Assembly: GCF_019797825.1 (NCBI RefSeq)
Contig: NZ_CP081856.1
Location: forward strand, 1 to 46,566
Reading direction: 5' to 3'
From: Limosilactobacillus panis
GTDB lineage: Bacteria > Bacillota > Bacilli > Lactobacillales > Lactobacillaceae
Length of the DNA: 46,566 nucleotides
Position numbers and translations under genes: made by a program
Part shown: positions 25,113 through 32,639 of the stretch, in pieces
Layout of the letters: each line of letters starts with the position of its first letter
How positions within the stretch are numbered: the first letter of the stretch is position 1
The notes under the pieces: model-generated
The model's database searches: none
Told to the model about the DNA's origin: nothing
What the model saw: only the letters and a program-made list of their open reading frames with translations

Positions 25113-25487
25113 TTATTTTTCTTCCTTTTTCTCAAACATTTCCAACCAAAGATCATATGAACGCTTCTCATCAGCATTCAAGGAATTAAGAACACGTTCG
25201 ATTGCTTGGTCAACTGTAGCATCCTGTGTCGACACGCTAAGTGCATTCTCAAGTGCGTTGATCTTCAGCACAGTCTTCTTCTGTAGGCGAACCGTTTGGT
25301 AAGATTTACGTCCGCTCTTAGGTCTACCAGGGTGCTTTTTCTTTGGCTTCTCTTGTTGATAGTCTTCTTCGACCTGTTTTGTCATCTTAACAGGGTCGTA
25401 GGTTTCCTTGGGCTTAGAGATCTTTGTCTCCGTAATTGGTTTTGGCGCCTTCTTTTTAGCGCTCTTATTGAATTCGAACTTGGCCAT
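25113..25487 (-). CDS. parB: Partition DNA-binding protein (ParB-like), copy 1
   Basis: A 124-residue partner of ParA. The N-terminal half is very basic and low-complexity (many KPK and KKK runs). The C-terminal half (GRKSYQTVRLQKKTVLKINA followed by two helices) looks like a ribbon-helix-helix or similar dimeric DNA binder. Its ATG overlaps the parA stop by one base. Paralogue at 45430-45804 with the same length. It probably binds the TAGTAA/TTACTA repeats upstream of parA and represses the operon. Confidence 0.75.
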   Translation of the reverse strand: MAKFEFNKSAKKKAPKPITETKISKPKETYDPVKMTKQVEEDYQQEKPKKKHPGRPKSGRKSYQTVRLQKKTVLKINALENALSVSTQDATVDQAIERVLNSLNADEKRSYDLWLEMFEKKEEK

Positions 25488-26374
25488 TACTTCAATTCAA
25501 CCCCTTTGTCTTTTAGGCGTGCGATGATTTCTTTCGTCAACGTGTTGTAGATATAGTGCAGACGGGTATCGTGCATATCATACTTCGTTAGGCCCTTTTC
25601 AGCTATCCCGGTTCGGTCATAACGCTTGAGACGTTCCATGTGACGGATGATCTGGTTAAATAGCATATCCTTTCCAAAGTCGGTTTCGGCATCCTTCAGA
25701 ATTTGATTGTCGAGGCCGACATTGTTTTTTAAAAGGACGGCTAATACACCCAGAATATCAAAGTCGACATTGGCGTAATCGTTATACATCTGTTGAAGGT
25801 ACTCAAAGAATGTTTCAGCACCATCTAGAGACCGTTGTTGAGTTTGAAGAACAATAATAACGAAGTCCGTGGCGTAAATGGCGGAGTCGGTAAAGATAGA
25901 TAATGTCGGTGGTACGTCGATAATAATGAAGTCGTATTCATCACGGACCTTAGCAAGTTGCTGGGCAAAGTAGGCGATTCGTTGTTCTTTAACTTTGCTC
26001 ATTTCACTTTGCAGAGTGGTGCTATCACCGGCCTCAATCTTTTCCTTATCTAACATGAACTTCATTTCGAGGAAGTCTGGATAGTTCTTAAAGTCCTCGG
26101 AAGATGGCAGCAGGTATAAATTGTCCATGATGTTAACAATGGCCGACTTAATATTTTCTTCGGTCAGTGCAACCATCATGGTTTTGTTGATTTGCAGATC
26201 AGTCCCATGCTGCAACCCATATGTCCGTCGAAGTAATTGAGTTGCGTTGGCTTGCGGATCCAGATCACAGACAAGCGTCTTATAACCTAACTTTGCTAAT
26301 TGATAAGCCGTCATAACGCTGTTGGTTGTTTTACCAACACCGCCTTTCATGTTTCCGTATAAAATTGCTGGCAT
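25487..26374 (-). CDS. parA: ParA-type partition ATPase, copy 1
   Basis: A 295-residue deviant Walker ATPase: MKGGVGKTT at about 9-17, CDLDPQANAT at 39-48, and DFIIIDVPPTLS as Walker B. It drives segregation of plasmid copies with its DNA-binding partner and the centromere repeats upstream. The ATG at 26374 has AAAGGAG eight bases upstream; the GTG nine bases earlier overlaps that site. The protein is highly similar to 44543-45430, yet codons differ at a large share of synonymous positions, so the two copies diverged long before meeting on this plasmid. Confidence 0.92.
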   Translation of the reverse strand: MPAILYGNMKGGVGKTTNSVMTAYQLAKLGYKTLVCDLDPQANATQLLRRTYGLQHGTDLQINKTMMVALTEENIKSAIVNIMDNLYLLPSSEDFKNYPDFLEMKFMLDKEKIEAGDSTTLQSEMSKVKEQRIAYFAQQLAKVRDEYDFIIIDVPPTLSIFTDSAIYATDFVIIVLQTQQRSLDGAETFFEYLQQMYNDYANVDFDILGVLAVLLKNNVGLDNQILKDAETDFGKDMLFNQIIRHMERLKRYDRTGIAEKGLTKYDMHDTRLHYIYNTLTKEIIARLKDKGVELK

Positions 26375-26483
26375 CTTCTTCACTCCTTTGAAGTCCCTGG
26401 TTCAATTTCATAATTAGTTTACTACAAGTAATAAAAAATGGCAATAATCGCTAATATATAGGCATTAACTAGCAAAATAATTA

Positions 26484-26780
26484 ATTGTAGTAAGTTATAT
26501 ATTTACTACAATTATATATTATAGTAAACAAATTGCGGAGTGAAGAAGCGTGGGATCACTCAAAAAAATTTTAGCAGTCTATTAATTAGTTGTAGTAAGT
26601 TATATATTTACTACAATTATATATTGTAGTAAACTAATTGCTTTTTCAAAAAATGAAATGCTGTTAAATCAACGTTTGTCGATGTAGTAAATATATAACT
26701 GTAGTAAGTTATATATTGTAGTAAGTTATATATTTACTACAGTTATATATTTACCACAATATATAACGTACTACAGCAAA
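26484..26780. repeat. Centromere-like repeats upstream of parA copy 1
   Basis: Three clusters (26484-26530, 26590-26640, 26699-26780) of GTAGTAAGTTATATAT and its complement, often as TAGTAA...TTACTA palindromes. They lie just upstream of parA and recur in altered form at the other parA. This is the expected arrangement of a parS site plus operator. Confidence 0.8.
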
Positions 26781-26790
26781 TTCGAAAGCA

Positions 26791-26819
26791 TTTACATTCG
26801 CTTCGGATTAGCGTATTTT
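26791..26819 (+). promoter_or_regulatory. Leader promoter, copy 1 (away from parA)
   Basis: TTTACA (26791-26796) and TATTTT (26814-26819), spacing 17. Conserved at the second locus (44069-44097). The transcript would begin with a hairpin GGTGAA.TAGTT / AACTA.TTCACC (26823-26852) and run through the control RNA region, the attenuator and the conserved core. Confidence 0.55.
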
Positions 26820-26867
26820 AATAGGTGAAATAGTTTTGGCGAACTACTTCACCAACTAAATAAACGA

Positions 26868-26961
26868 GAGTAAAAGAAAAAGCCCGCTGAAGTATTGCCG
26901 TACCTCAACGAGCTACCGATTAGCTAAACACACTAGCTAACGGGGTTGTCATTTCATTTAT
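26868..26961 (-). ncRNA. Candidate antisense control RNA, copy 1
   Basis: Promoter on the minus strand: TTGAAT (complement of 26991-26996), 17-base spacer, TATAAT (complement of 26968-26973). The RNA would start near 26961 and end at a terminator whose 14-bp stem (26881-26914) pairs throughout if G-U pairs are allowed, followed by CTTTTTCTTTT. Size about 94 nt. It is fully antisense to the leader running the other way, as copy-control RNAs are. Promoter and terminator are both conserved at 43891-44013. Confidence 0.7.
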
Positions 26962-27030
26962 ACTCCTATTATAGGAGCGAAATGGCGTTAATTCAAGTAA
27001 TCTACCCGGATACTGAAACCCGAAGACTAA

Positions 27031-27065
27031 GTGTATAGCTAAACGGCTATACGCTTTTTCTTTTG
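27031..27065 (+). terminator. Attenuator-like terminator, copy 1
   Basis: GTGTATAGC / GCTATACGC (27031-27054) followed by TTTTTCTTTT. It lies downstream of the region covered by the control RNA, in the direction of the leader. The counterpart at 43820-43851 has a different stem sequence but the same fold and T run. Confidence 0.75.
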
Positions 27066-27087
27066 GTTCACAACCGGTTAAACTCGC

Positions 27088-27214
27088 AAGCAGTGACTCT
27101 GCACCGTGGTAGTATCCCGAAAGCGTCCGTGGATCTGGAGACGCGCCAGACCCGTAGTTAACATCATAGGTATGCTAAACCTTGTTCTTATCGCACGGAA
27201 CTAAAGACGTGGCT
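27088..27214. ncRNA. 127-nt conserved non-coding core, copy 1
   Basis: Identical to the complement of 43669-43795 at 126 of 127 positions. No open frame is shared. Predicted helices: GCAG-TGACT-CTGC, GGATCTGG / CCAGACCC, AGGT-ATGCTAA-ACCT, GTTC-TTATCGCACG-GAAC, and an alternative GCGTC...GACGC pairing. The single difference (C here, T in copy 2) falls in the second helix, where T gives the perfect pair. May be structured leader RNA or an origin element. Confidence 0.65.
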
Positions 27215-27387
27215 GGATGTCTTGGAAATGCTAAAGACTATCCTTATATTAACCGTGAGTCTAATGGTTTCTCATAATAATACCTTTCTAGTTCAAAGGT
27301 TAATGACAGAAAAGAACCCCCCGGCTAACTGGGTTAATGAGCGATATAAGGAGCAAGGGCAAGATGCGCTTAAATGGTCTTTCAAGT

Positions 27388-27507
27388 AATTACTGTTGAG
27401 TTAAGTAGCTAGCTTTAGTTAGTTAATTGAACAGTAATTGCTTTTTCGCTGTTTCGAATGTTACATTCATTAACGACGATTAGCCACTATTAGGCTGTTA
27501 ATGAATG
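27388..27507 (+). other. Further hairpins downstream of the core, copy 1
   Basis: AATTACTGTT (27388-27397) pairs with AACAGTAATT (27430-27439) and is followed by GCTTTTTC, so it can terminate. CATTCATTAAC (27464-27474) pairs with GTTAATGAATG (27497-27507) with an inner AGCC/GGCT. Copy 2 has hairpins of different sequence in the same order (43521 down to 43414). The rest to 27652 holds no gene; any rep gene was lost where the IS30 inserted. Confidence 0.55.
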
Positions 27508-27652
27508 AACCTAGCGGTTAGCCGTAGGCTTAAGGGATCGTCTATGCTTTTTACTTTATACATAGGTATATTTATAGTAGTTTACTTGCTTGCTTAATGA
27601 GTGATGCACTGGTAAGTAAAGTTAATTTCTATAAATACTTACGGCAGATTGC

Positions 27653-28698
27653 AAGAAATAACTTGAACAAATTTAGTAACGCAGATTACGCAAAAAGATC
27701 TCAATCGGTGTTCGCCAATTTAAACATTTGAGTGGTTGGGAATTCAAATACCAATTAATTTGAATCAGCTGGCGATCGCTTAACTCTTCAATGGCTTGGC
27801 CTTTGGGAATAAAGCGTCGTAAAACTCGGTTACGGTTCTCATTACTGCCGCGTTCATGTGGTGAATAAGCATGGGCAAAATAAACCGGAGTACCAGTTTG
27901 CTGCTCAATTGCCTGGTAGTTAGCGAACTCTTTACCATGATCTACGGTAAGCGTCTTGAGCTTGTCTTGAAGTTGACTAGCTAGTTCAAGTACGGCTTGA
28001 GTCATGGACTGACTGTCGCGACCATGGAGCCGTTTAACAATTGTCAGGCGACTCTTACGCTCCACAAAAGTAGCCACAGCTTGGCCTTTACGTTTGCCAG
28101 AAAGTACGGTATCAGCTTCAAAGTGGCCGAATTCCTGGCGAGTTTCGACTTTATGAGGCCGCTCCTCAATGGAGCGGCCGTGACTGAACGTACCACGCTT
28201 TTCTTTAGCACGATGACGACGAATTCCATGATCAGGCAAATCGGGCAACTGTACATCAAGCCATCCTTGATCAATCCAGTTATAGACCGTCTTGTAGGCA
28301 ATCCCAACCACATGGGCAACTTGTTCAGGGGACCACTTCTGGATTTGAATCTTTTCTTCGATCAAGTGTTTAAGGTTTTTAGTGAGCGAAAACTTCCGCC
28401 CCCGTTGACTAACCTTGCGTTCAAAGTCAGTTTGCGCTAGCTCAGCCTGGTACTCACTATTTAGCCGGTGAAGTTCGTTAAAGATGGTGGTCTTACTAAA
28501 GCCTAAGTAGTTAGCGATGTATCGCAAGGAACGTCCTTCATTATGAAGCGTTTCAATGACAACACGGTTCTGGAATGATAAAATAGTGGTGCCCCATAAA
28601 GGTCCTTCTTTCTAATGGAATGTTGTGGTGACACCATTAAAGACCTTTATGGGTTTTTCTGTCCACTAATATGTTCAACTTAAATTTTACAATCTACC
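27653..28698 (-). mobile_element. ISLpl1-type IS30 element
   Basis: 1,046 bp between GGCAGATTGCAAGAAATAAC (27653) and the complement of GGTAGATTGTAAAATTTAAG (ending 28698). Flanks (TAC / ATT) show no target duplication, so the junctions may reflect recombination between copies rather than a simple insertion. It separates the structured leader from a surface-protein remnant. Confidence 0.9.
27673..28527 (-). pseudogene. IS30 transposase with a frameshifted start
   Basis: Everything from RYIANYLGFSKTTIF to the C-terminus is intact, including the catalytic blocks EFGHFEADTVLS (Asp), TLTVDHGKEFA (Asp) and SPHERGSNENRNRVLRR (Glu). The normal start is spoiled: the sister copy reads ATGAGCACC, this one ATGGGGCACC, one base longer. 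The ATG therefore leads into a short wrong frame. A TTG at 28527 could start a protein lacking about 24 N-terminal residues, part of the DNA-binding domain. Probably inactive. Confidence 0.75.
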
Positions 28699-28699
28699 A

Positions 28700-29275
28700 T
28701 TTGATAATACTACTGGACAACAGGTTGCTTCTGAAAAGGTAGATCTGCAATCATCTCAGGACGTTAAGAATGTCTTTGGTGATATTCAGACTGCAAATCA
28801 TTCGCGGTTCAACTACACTTTTGATTCGCTTCATTTAATTCCAGGACACAATTACTCATTAGTTAGCCGCTATTCGGCAGACGCCACTGGTAATGGTAAT
28901 AATGGTGCACATACTGACTCCTGGTTAAACATGGGTACCTTCCAGCAATCGGCTCACTATATTGATAATGTGACGCTTAATCGTCGTCATATGACGGTGC
29001 AAGGCTGGTTGGCTAATGATAATTCGATGGTCAAACCATATGCTTATGCAATCCTATTGCAAAATGGCCAAGAAATTGGACGTCAACGATTAAATCTTAG
29101 TGAACGTGATGATGTTGCTAAGGTCTATCCTCAAATTTATCGTAGCCAATATAGCGGATTTAGTGCAGGCTTTGATCTACCTACTTTTTCTACCAAGGGC
29201 TTACAACTTGTTTTAAGATTTACTGATGACCCAGTAGGAAATGGTAATAGTTCTGATACTTGGATTAATTTATAG
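28700..29275 (+). pseudogene. Large surface protein, C-terminal remnant
   Basis: 192 open codons from the IS30 end to a stop, without an initiation signal (FDNTTGQQVASEKVDLQSSQ ... DPVGNGNSSDTWINL). The second half resembles the repeat found in secreted cell-wall proteins of lactobacilli, with a core like MTVQGWLANDN...PYAYAILLQNG.EIGRQRL...DVAKVYPQIY..QYSGFSAGFDL. The signal peptide and upstream repeats were lost to the IS30 element. No sortase motif is present in what remains. Confidence 0.65.
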
Positions 29276-29503
29276 GCTGGCATACTAAGGTGTAGGGATT
29301 AGCTTGAATAAGAAATACACTTTTAGAATTCGTTCAAGATGTATTTAGTAATCATTCTTTGTTCATGTTACCCCTCACCCCAGGTTATTAGAACGAAAAG
29401 TAATAGTTAGCTCAATTACTTTTTGCTACTCCAGGCTATGTTATTTTAACTAGAAAAATTGTGTTGTAATATATTCAGCTAAAACTTGATTTAACTACAA
29501 ATT

Positions 29504-29532
29504 AAAGTCCTCTTAATATAGAGGGCTTTTTA
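29504..29532 (+). terminator. Rho-independent terminator
   Basis: AAAGTCCTC / GAGGGCTTT with a short AT-rich loop and a T run. It separates the surface-protein remnant from the chimeric gene. A 14-base match to the ISLpl1 end (TTTACAATCTGCC) lies further on at about 29578-29590. Nothing else is seen in 29276-29640. Confidence 0.8.
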
Positions 29533-29663
29533 TGTATGCTTATTGATAATTGATGGCAATTCTTATGTTAAGAACCTTTACAATCTGCCTAATTATAAAA
29601 CTATGCAAACGTTAATATATCAATTAGTGATAAAATAGAATTAGCATAAAAGGAGGCTAGTTC

Positions 29664-30296
29664 ATGGCTAATACTAATTCTAAATTCTACACAAACAAGG
29701 AAATGGCAAAAATTTGTGGCGTTTCTGAGGCGTCAATGACGAATTTAGTTAAGTCATCAGAATTAGCCCCAGTAAGAATGGGCAAATACGGCCGTAAATA
29801 CTATGATAGCAATGCCTTAAAGAAGGTTAAAAGCCACTATAAGAATAAGGCTAAGCCGTCAACTAATTCTGCTAAAGTATCAACCAAAGATGACATAATT
29901 AAACAACAACAGGATCATATTGACGATCTAAAGGCTCAAATTAAGACCCTTAATGAACAGTTAGTTGTCAAAGATAGGCAAATTGAAGCCCAAACTGAAC
30001 AGATCAAGCAAACTTCTGTCTTATTGTCACAGGCCCATACCCTAACTTACGATGAGCGCCGTCAATTCATGCATGATCATGGCACAGTCGGTCGGACATA
30101 TGCTGGTAAAATTTGGCAATATATCACTGGATCCATTGGTCTGGACGATTTCGAATGGGGCGTGACTCTTTTTGCAGAGACACCACTGATGTTCAAAAAA
30201 ATTATTGCTGAGATGCGTTATTATGAAGCCAGTTCTGTCTATGGTGAGTTTCCATATTTTGTGGTGGGCACACACATGGACAATGCTGGATTATAA
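29664..30296 (+). CDS. Chimera: DUF536-type plasmid protein fused to HemQ C-terminus
   Basis: A 210-residue ORF with an excellent ribosome binding site (AAAGGAGG, 7 bases to the ATG). Residues 1 to about 125 are a DUF536/RepB-type plasmid protein: helix-turn-helix ([20 protein letters not shown]), basic linker and coiled coil ([17 protein letters not shown]...). From about residue 127 the sequence is the C-terminal part of coproheme decarboxylase: [20 protein letters not shown], then [20 protein letters not shown] and EASSVYGEF. The axial-histidine (HDHG), the following Gln and the later Ser of HemQ are present; the N-terminal catalytic Tyr and Lys are not. It probably arose by deletion. It may bind heme weakly, act as a regulator, or do nothing. 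Confidence 0.75.
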   Translation: MANTNSKFYTNKEMAKICGVSEASMTNLVKSSELAPVRMGKYGRKYYDSNALKKVKSHYKNKAKPSTNSAKVSTKDDIIKQQQDHIDDLKAQIKTLNEQLVVKDRQIEAQTEQIKQTSVLLSQAHTLTYDERRQFMHDHGTVGRTYAGKIWQYITGSIGLDDFEWGVTLFAETPLMFKKIIAEMRYYEASSVYGEFPYFVVGTHMDNAGL

Positions 30297-30333
30297 AAAA
30301 TGTTTTTAGAAAATTGGGAGGCTTAAGTTATTA

Positions 30334-31713
30334 ATGATTAATACGGTTGAGAAAGTACGATCGCATTTCTGGATTTATGCAATTGCAGTTTTTATTTCGC
30401 AACTAGATGGGGGCACGGTGTCAACGATGCTTCCAGCACTAACCCGGACTTTTGGCTTGAGTTCAGTGAATTCATCCTGGGTTGCAGGCATTTATACATT
30501 GGGACTAGTGATCGGTACACCAATCGCTTCTAATTTATCAGATATTTATGGCGCAAAAAAAATATTTATGGGTGAACTAGGTATTTGGTTCCTGGGTGCT
30601 CTATTAACCGGTATTGCGCCAACATACGGTTTATTCCTACTAGGTCGTTTTATTCTGGCTTTAGGGGATTGTGGCATTATTGTATTATCCATCAATCTCA
30701 TGTTACATACGGCTGGACATCAACGCCAAGGCCGTAAAGTCTCTGTTGTTGGTGTTGTTTCAGGTTTAGCTTCAATCTTTGCCCCTATTTTTGTAGGGTT
30801 AACGCTGGCCTTTACAGGTAACTGGCGTGCCTTTTATTATAGTTTATTGCCATTTATTGCTATTTTATTCCTATTAGTATGGCGGATTTTAGATAACGAA
30901 GTGAAAGAAGAACAGTGGCAAACTGATTTTCCAGGTCTAACCGCCTTTACAATCTTTATCACCTCATTCATGCTCTTCCTGACATTTATTCAACAATTCA
31001 ACACTTATAAGTATCTCATCTTTGCTCTAATAGTAGTTGCAGCAATTAGCCTGTGGACCTTCATCAGAGTTGAACGCAATATTGCACCTAATAAGATGCC
31101 ATTTTTACCAATTAATTTATTGAAGAAACCCGCATATAGTTTAACGCTGTTATTAGGTTTACTCGGCGGTACACTTTTCGCCGTATTCATCTACATTCCT
31201 ACCTATGTTCATACTGTTTTCCATCTACCAATGCGTCTATCAGGGATGACTCTAGTTGTCACCGGGTTGGGGAGTGTGATCGGTTCTTGGATCGGTGGCC
31301 TAATGGTCGATAAACTAGGTAATAAAAGAACATTAATTATTTCGGCCGCTTCAATTGGCTTATCCGGTCTTTTAATTATTTTTGGTCTAAGCCAATTACG
31401 CCTCTTCATAATATTCTCCTTCATCCTCGGCCTTGGTTTAGGTAGCTTCATGTCTGCACCATTGCAAGTTATTGCCGGTCGGATGGCTGGTAAGGGGAAT
31501 CGTGTCCAAGCAATCGGCGGCCTATCCACCACCAAAAAAATTGGTGCCACCGTTGCACCAATTGTCTACGCCTCCGTTATTCAATTAAATGTGAATAATG
31601 TCCACATGGGTATTCAAGTTTATCGTGGCATTTTTGTCCTATTAGTAGTGATTGCAGTGATCAGCATCATTGTTACTAGTTTAATTCCCTTTACGAAAGA
31701 AGAAAATCTATGA
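30334..31713 (+). CDS. MFS transporter (DHA2-like, about 14 spans)
   Basis: A 459-residue major facilitator with about 14 hydrophobic spans. The N-terminal motif D1-like SQLDGGTVSTMLPAL and motif A-like NLSDIYGAKKIFMGEL are typical of DHA2 drug/proton antiporters. It lies 37 bases after the chimeric HemQ gene and overlaps hemH by four bases (ATGA), so it is translationally coupled to ferrochelatase. This suggests transport of a porphyrin, heme or a toxic by-product, but substrate specificity cannot be read from sequence. GGGAGG precedes the ATG at slightly long spacing. Confidence 0.85.
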   Translation: MINTVEKVRSHFWIYAIAVFISQLDGGTVSTMLPALTRTFGLSSVNSSWVAGIYTLGLVIGTPIASNLSDIYGAKKIFMGELGIWFLGALLTGIAPTYGLFLLGRFILALGDCGIIVLSINLMLHTAGHQRQGRKVSVVGVVSGLASIFAPIFVGLTLAFTGNWRAFYYSLLPFIAILFLLVWRILDNEVKEEQWQTDFPGLTAFTIFITSFMLFLTFIQQFNTYKYLIFALIVVAAISLWTFIRVERNIAPNKMPFLPINLLKKPAYSLTLLLGLLGGTLFAVFIYIPTYVHTVFHLPMRLSGMTLVVTGLGSVIGSWIGGLMVDKLGNKRTLIISAASIGLSGLLIIFGLSQLRLFIIFSFILGLGLGSFMSAPLQVIAGRMAGKGNRVQAIGGLSTTKKIGATVAPIVYASVIQLNVNNVHMGIQVYRGIFVLLVVIAVISIIVTSLIPFTKEENL

Positions 31714-32633
31714 GTAATAAAAAAGCAGTTCTATTAATGTCCTATGGTACACCATATGAAATTAGCGATATTATGGGCTATTACACCAATATTCGCAACC
31801 ATCACGAGCCACCAAAGCCATTGTATGATGAATTGGTAAGCCGTTATAAAGCCATTGGCGGGACTTCACCGTTAGCTAAGATTTCTGACGCCCAGGCGAA
31901 AGGATTGCAAGCACAATTAGATCAAGAGTTCCCCGGTGAATATCAAGTTTTTGTCGGTTATAAATATATTCATCCATTTATTCAAGATGCAGTTAAAGAT
32001 ATTTTAGCCGCTGGGATTAAAACTATTTACGGTATTCCTTTGGCACCGCACTACTCAGCTTTTAACACGGGTGACTATCATGCCCGAGCTAAGGAAGTGT
32101 TGGTTAACCATGGAGATGTAACCTATGTTGAAGCAAAGAGCTGGTGGCAAAATGATGATTTGATTCATTTTTGGAGTGATCAATTGGTAGCATTGAAACC
32201 ACAAATCGACCAGCCTGATACTAAAGTCATTCTCAGTGCCCATAGTTTACCAATGAGTATCATTGATGGGGGTGACAGTTATCGTGATGAAGTTGAAGCA
32301 AATATGCGTACCGTGGTTAAAACTGCTGGATTAACGCCAGATCAATATACCATTGCTTGGCAAAGTGCTGGTCGGACAGAACAGAAATGGATCGGACCAG
32401 ATTTTGTTACAGTGGCACAAAACTTAATTGAACAGGATAATATCAAACATATTATTTCCGCATCCGTTGGTTTCATCAATGATAATCTAGAGATTCTATA
32501 TGATGTGGATATTGAATTAAAGCAGGCTATTGAAACTAAGGGTGGCAAATTAACCCGACTACAAATGCCTAATGACGATCCTAAGTTGATCAGCGCCCTA
32601 AAAGCAGAAGTACTTAAATTAGCAAAAGCATAA
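31710..32633 (+). CDS. hemH: Coproporphyrin ferrochelatase
   Basis: A 307-residue ferrochelatase of the Gram-positive (CpfC) type, which inserts Fe2+ into coproporphyrin III. The catalytic His is in LSAHSLPMSI and the partner Glu in INDNLEILYDVDIE. Tyr12 in LLMSYGTPYE matches the porphyrin-contacting tyrosine of the Bacillus enzyme; length is as in Bacillus (about 310). The enzyme normally works with HemQ, a fragment of which sits two genes upstream. No earlier pathway genes are present, so the cell would have to obtain porphyrin from outside. It starts inside the MFS stop codon. Confidence 0.9.
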   Translation: MSNKKAVLLMSYGTPYEISDIMGYYTNIRNHHEPPKPLYDELVSRYKAIGGTSPLAKISDAQAKGLQAQLDQEFPGEYQVFVGYKYIHPFIQDAVKDILAAGIKTIYGIPLAPHYSAFNTGDYHARAKEVLVNHGDVTYVEAKSWWQNDDLIHFWSDQLVALKPQIDQPDTKVILSAHSLPMSIIDGGDSYRDEVEANMRTVVKTAGLTPDQYTIAWQSAGRTEQKWIGPDFVTVAQNLIEQDNIKHIISASVGFINDNLEILYDVDIELKQAIETKGGKLTRLQMPNDDPKLISALKAEVLKLAKA

Positions 32634-32639
32634 GCAAAA

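Noticed and set aside
26484..26780. AT-rich repeated units that could be mistaken for a CRISPR array
   Set aside because: Units are irregular, partly palindromic and lack unique spacers of constant length; position upstream of parA fits a centromere.
29578..29590. TTTACAATCTGCC as an additional IS30 insertion
   Set aside because: Only about 14 bases match the ISLpl1 end and no element follows on either side; could be a scar or chance.
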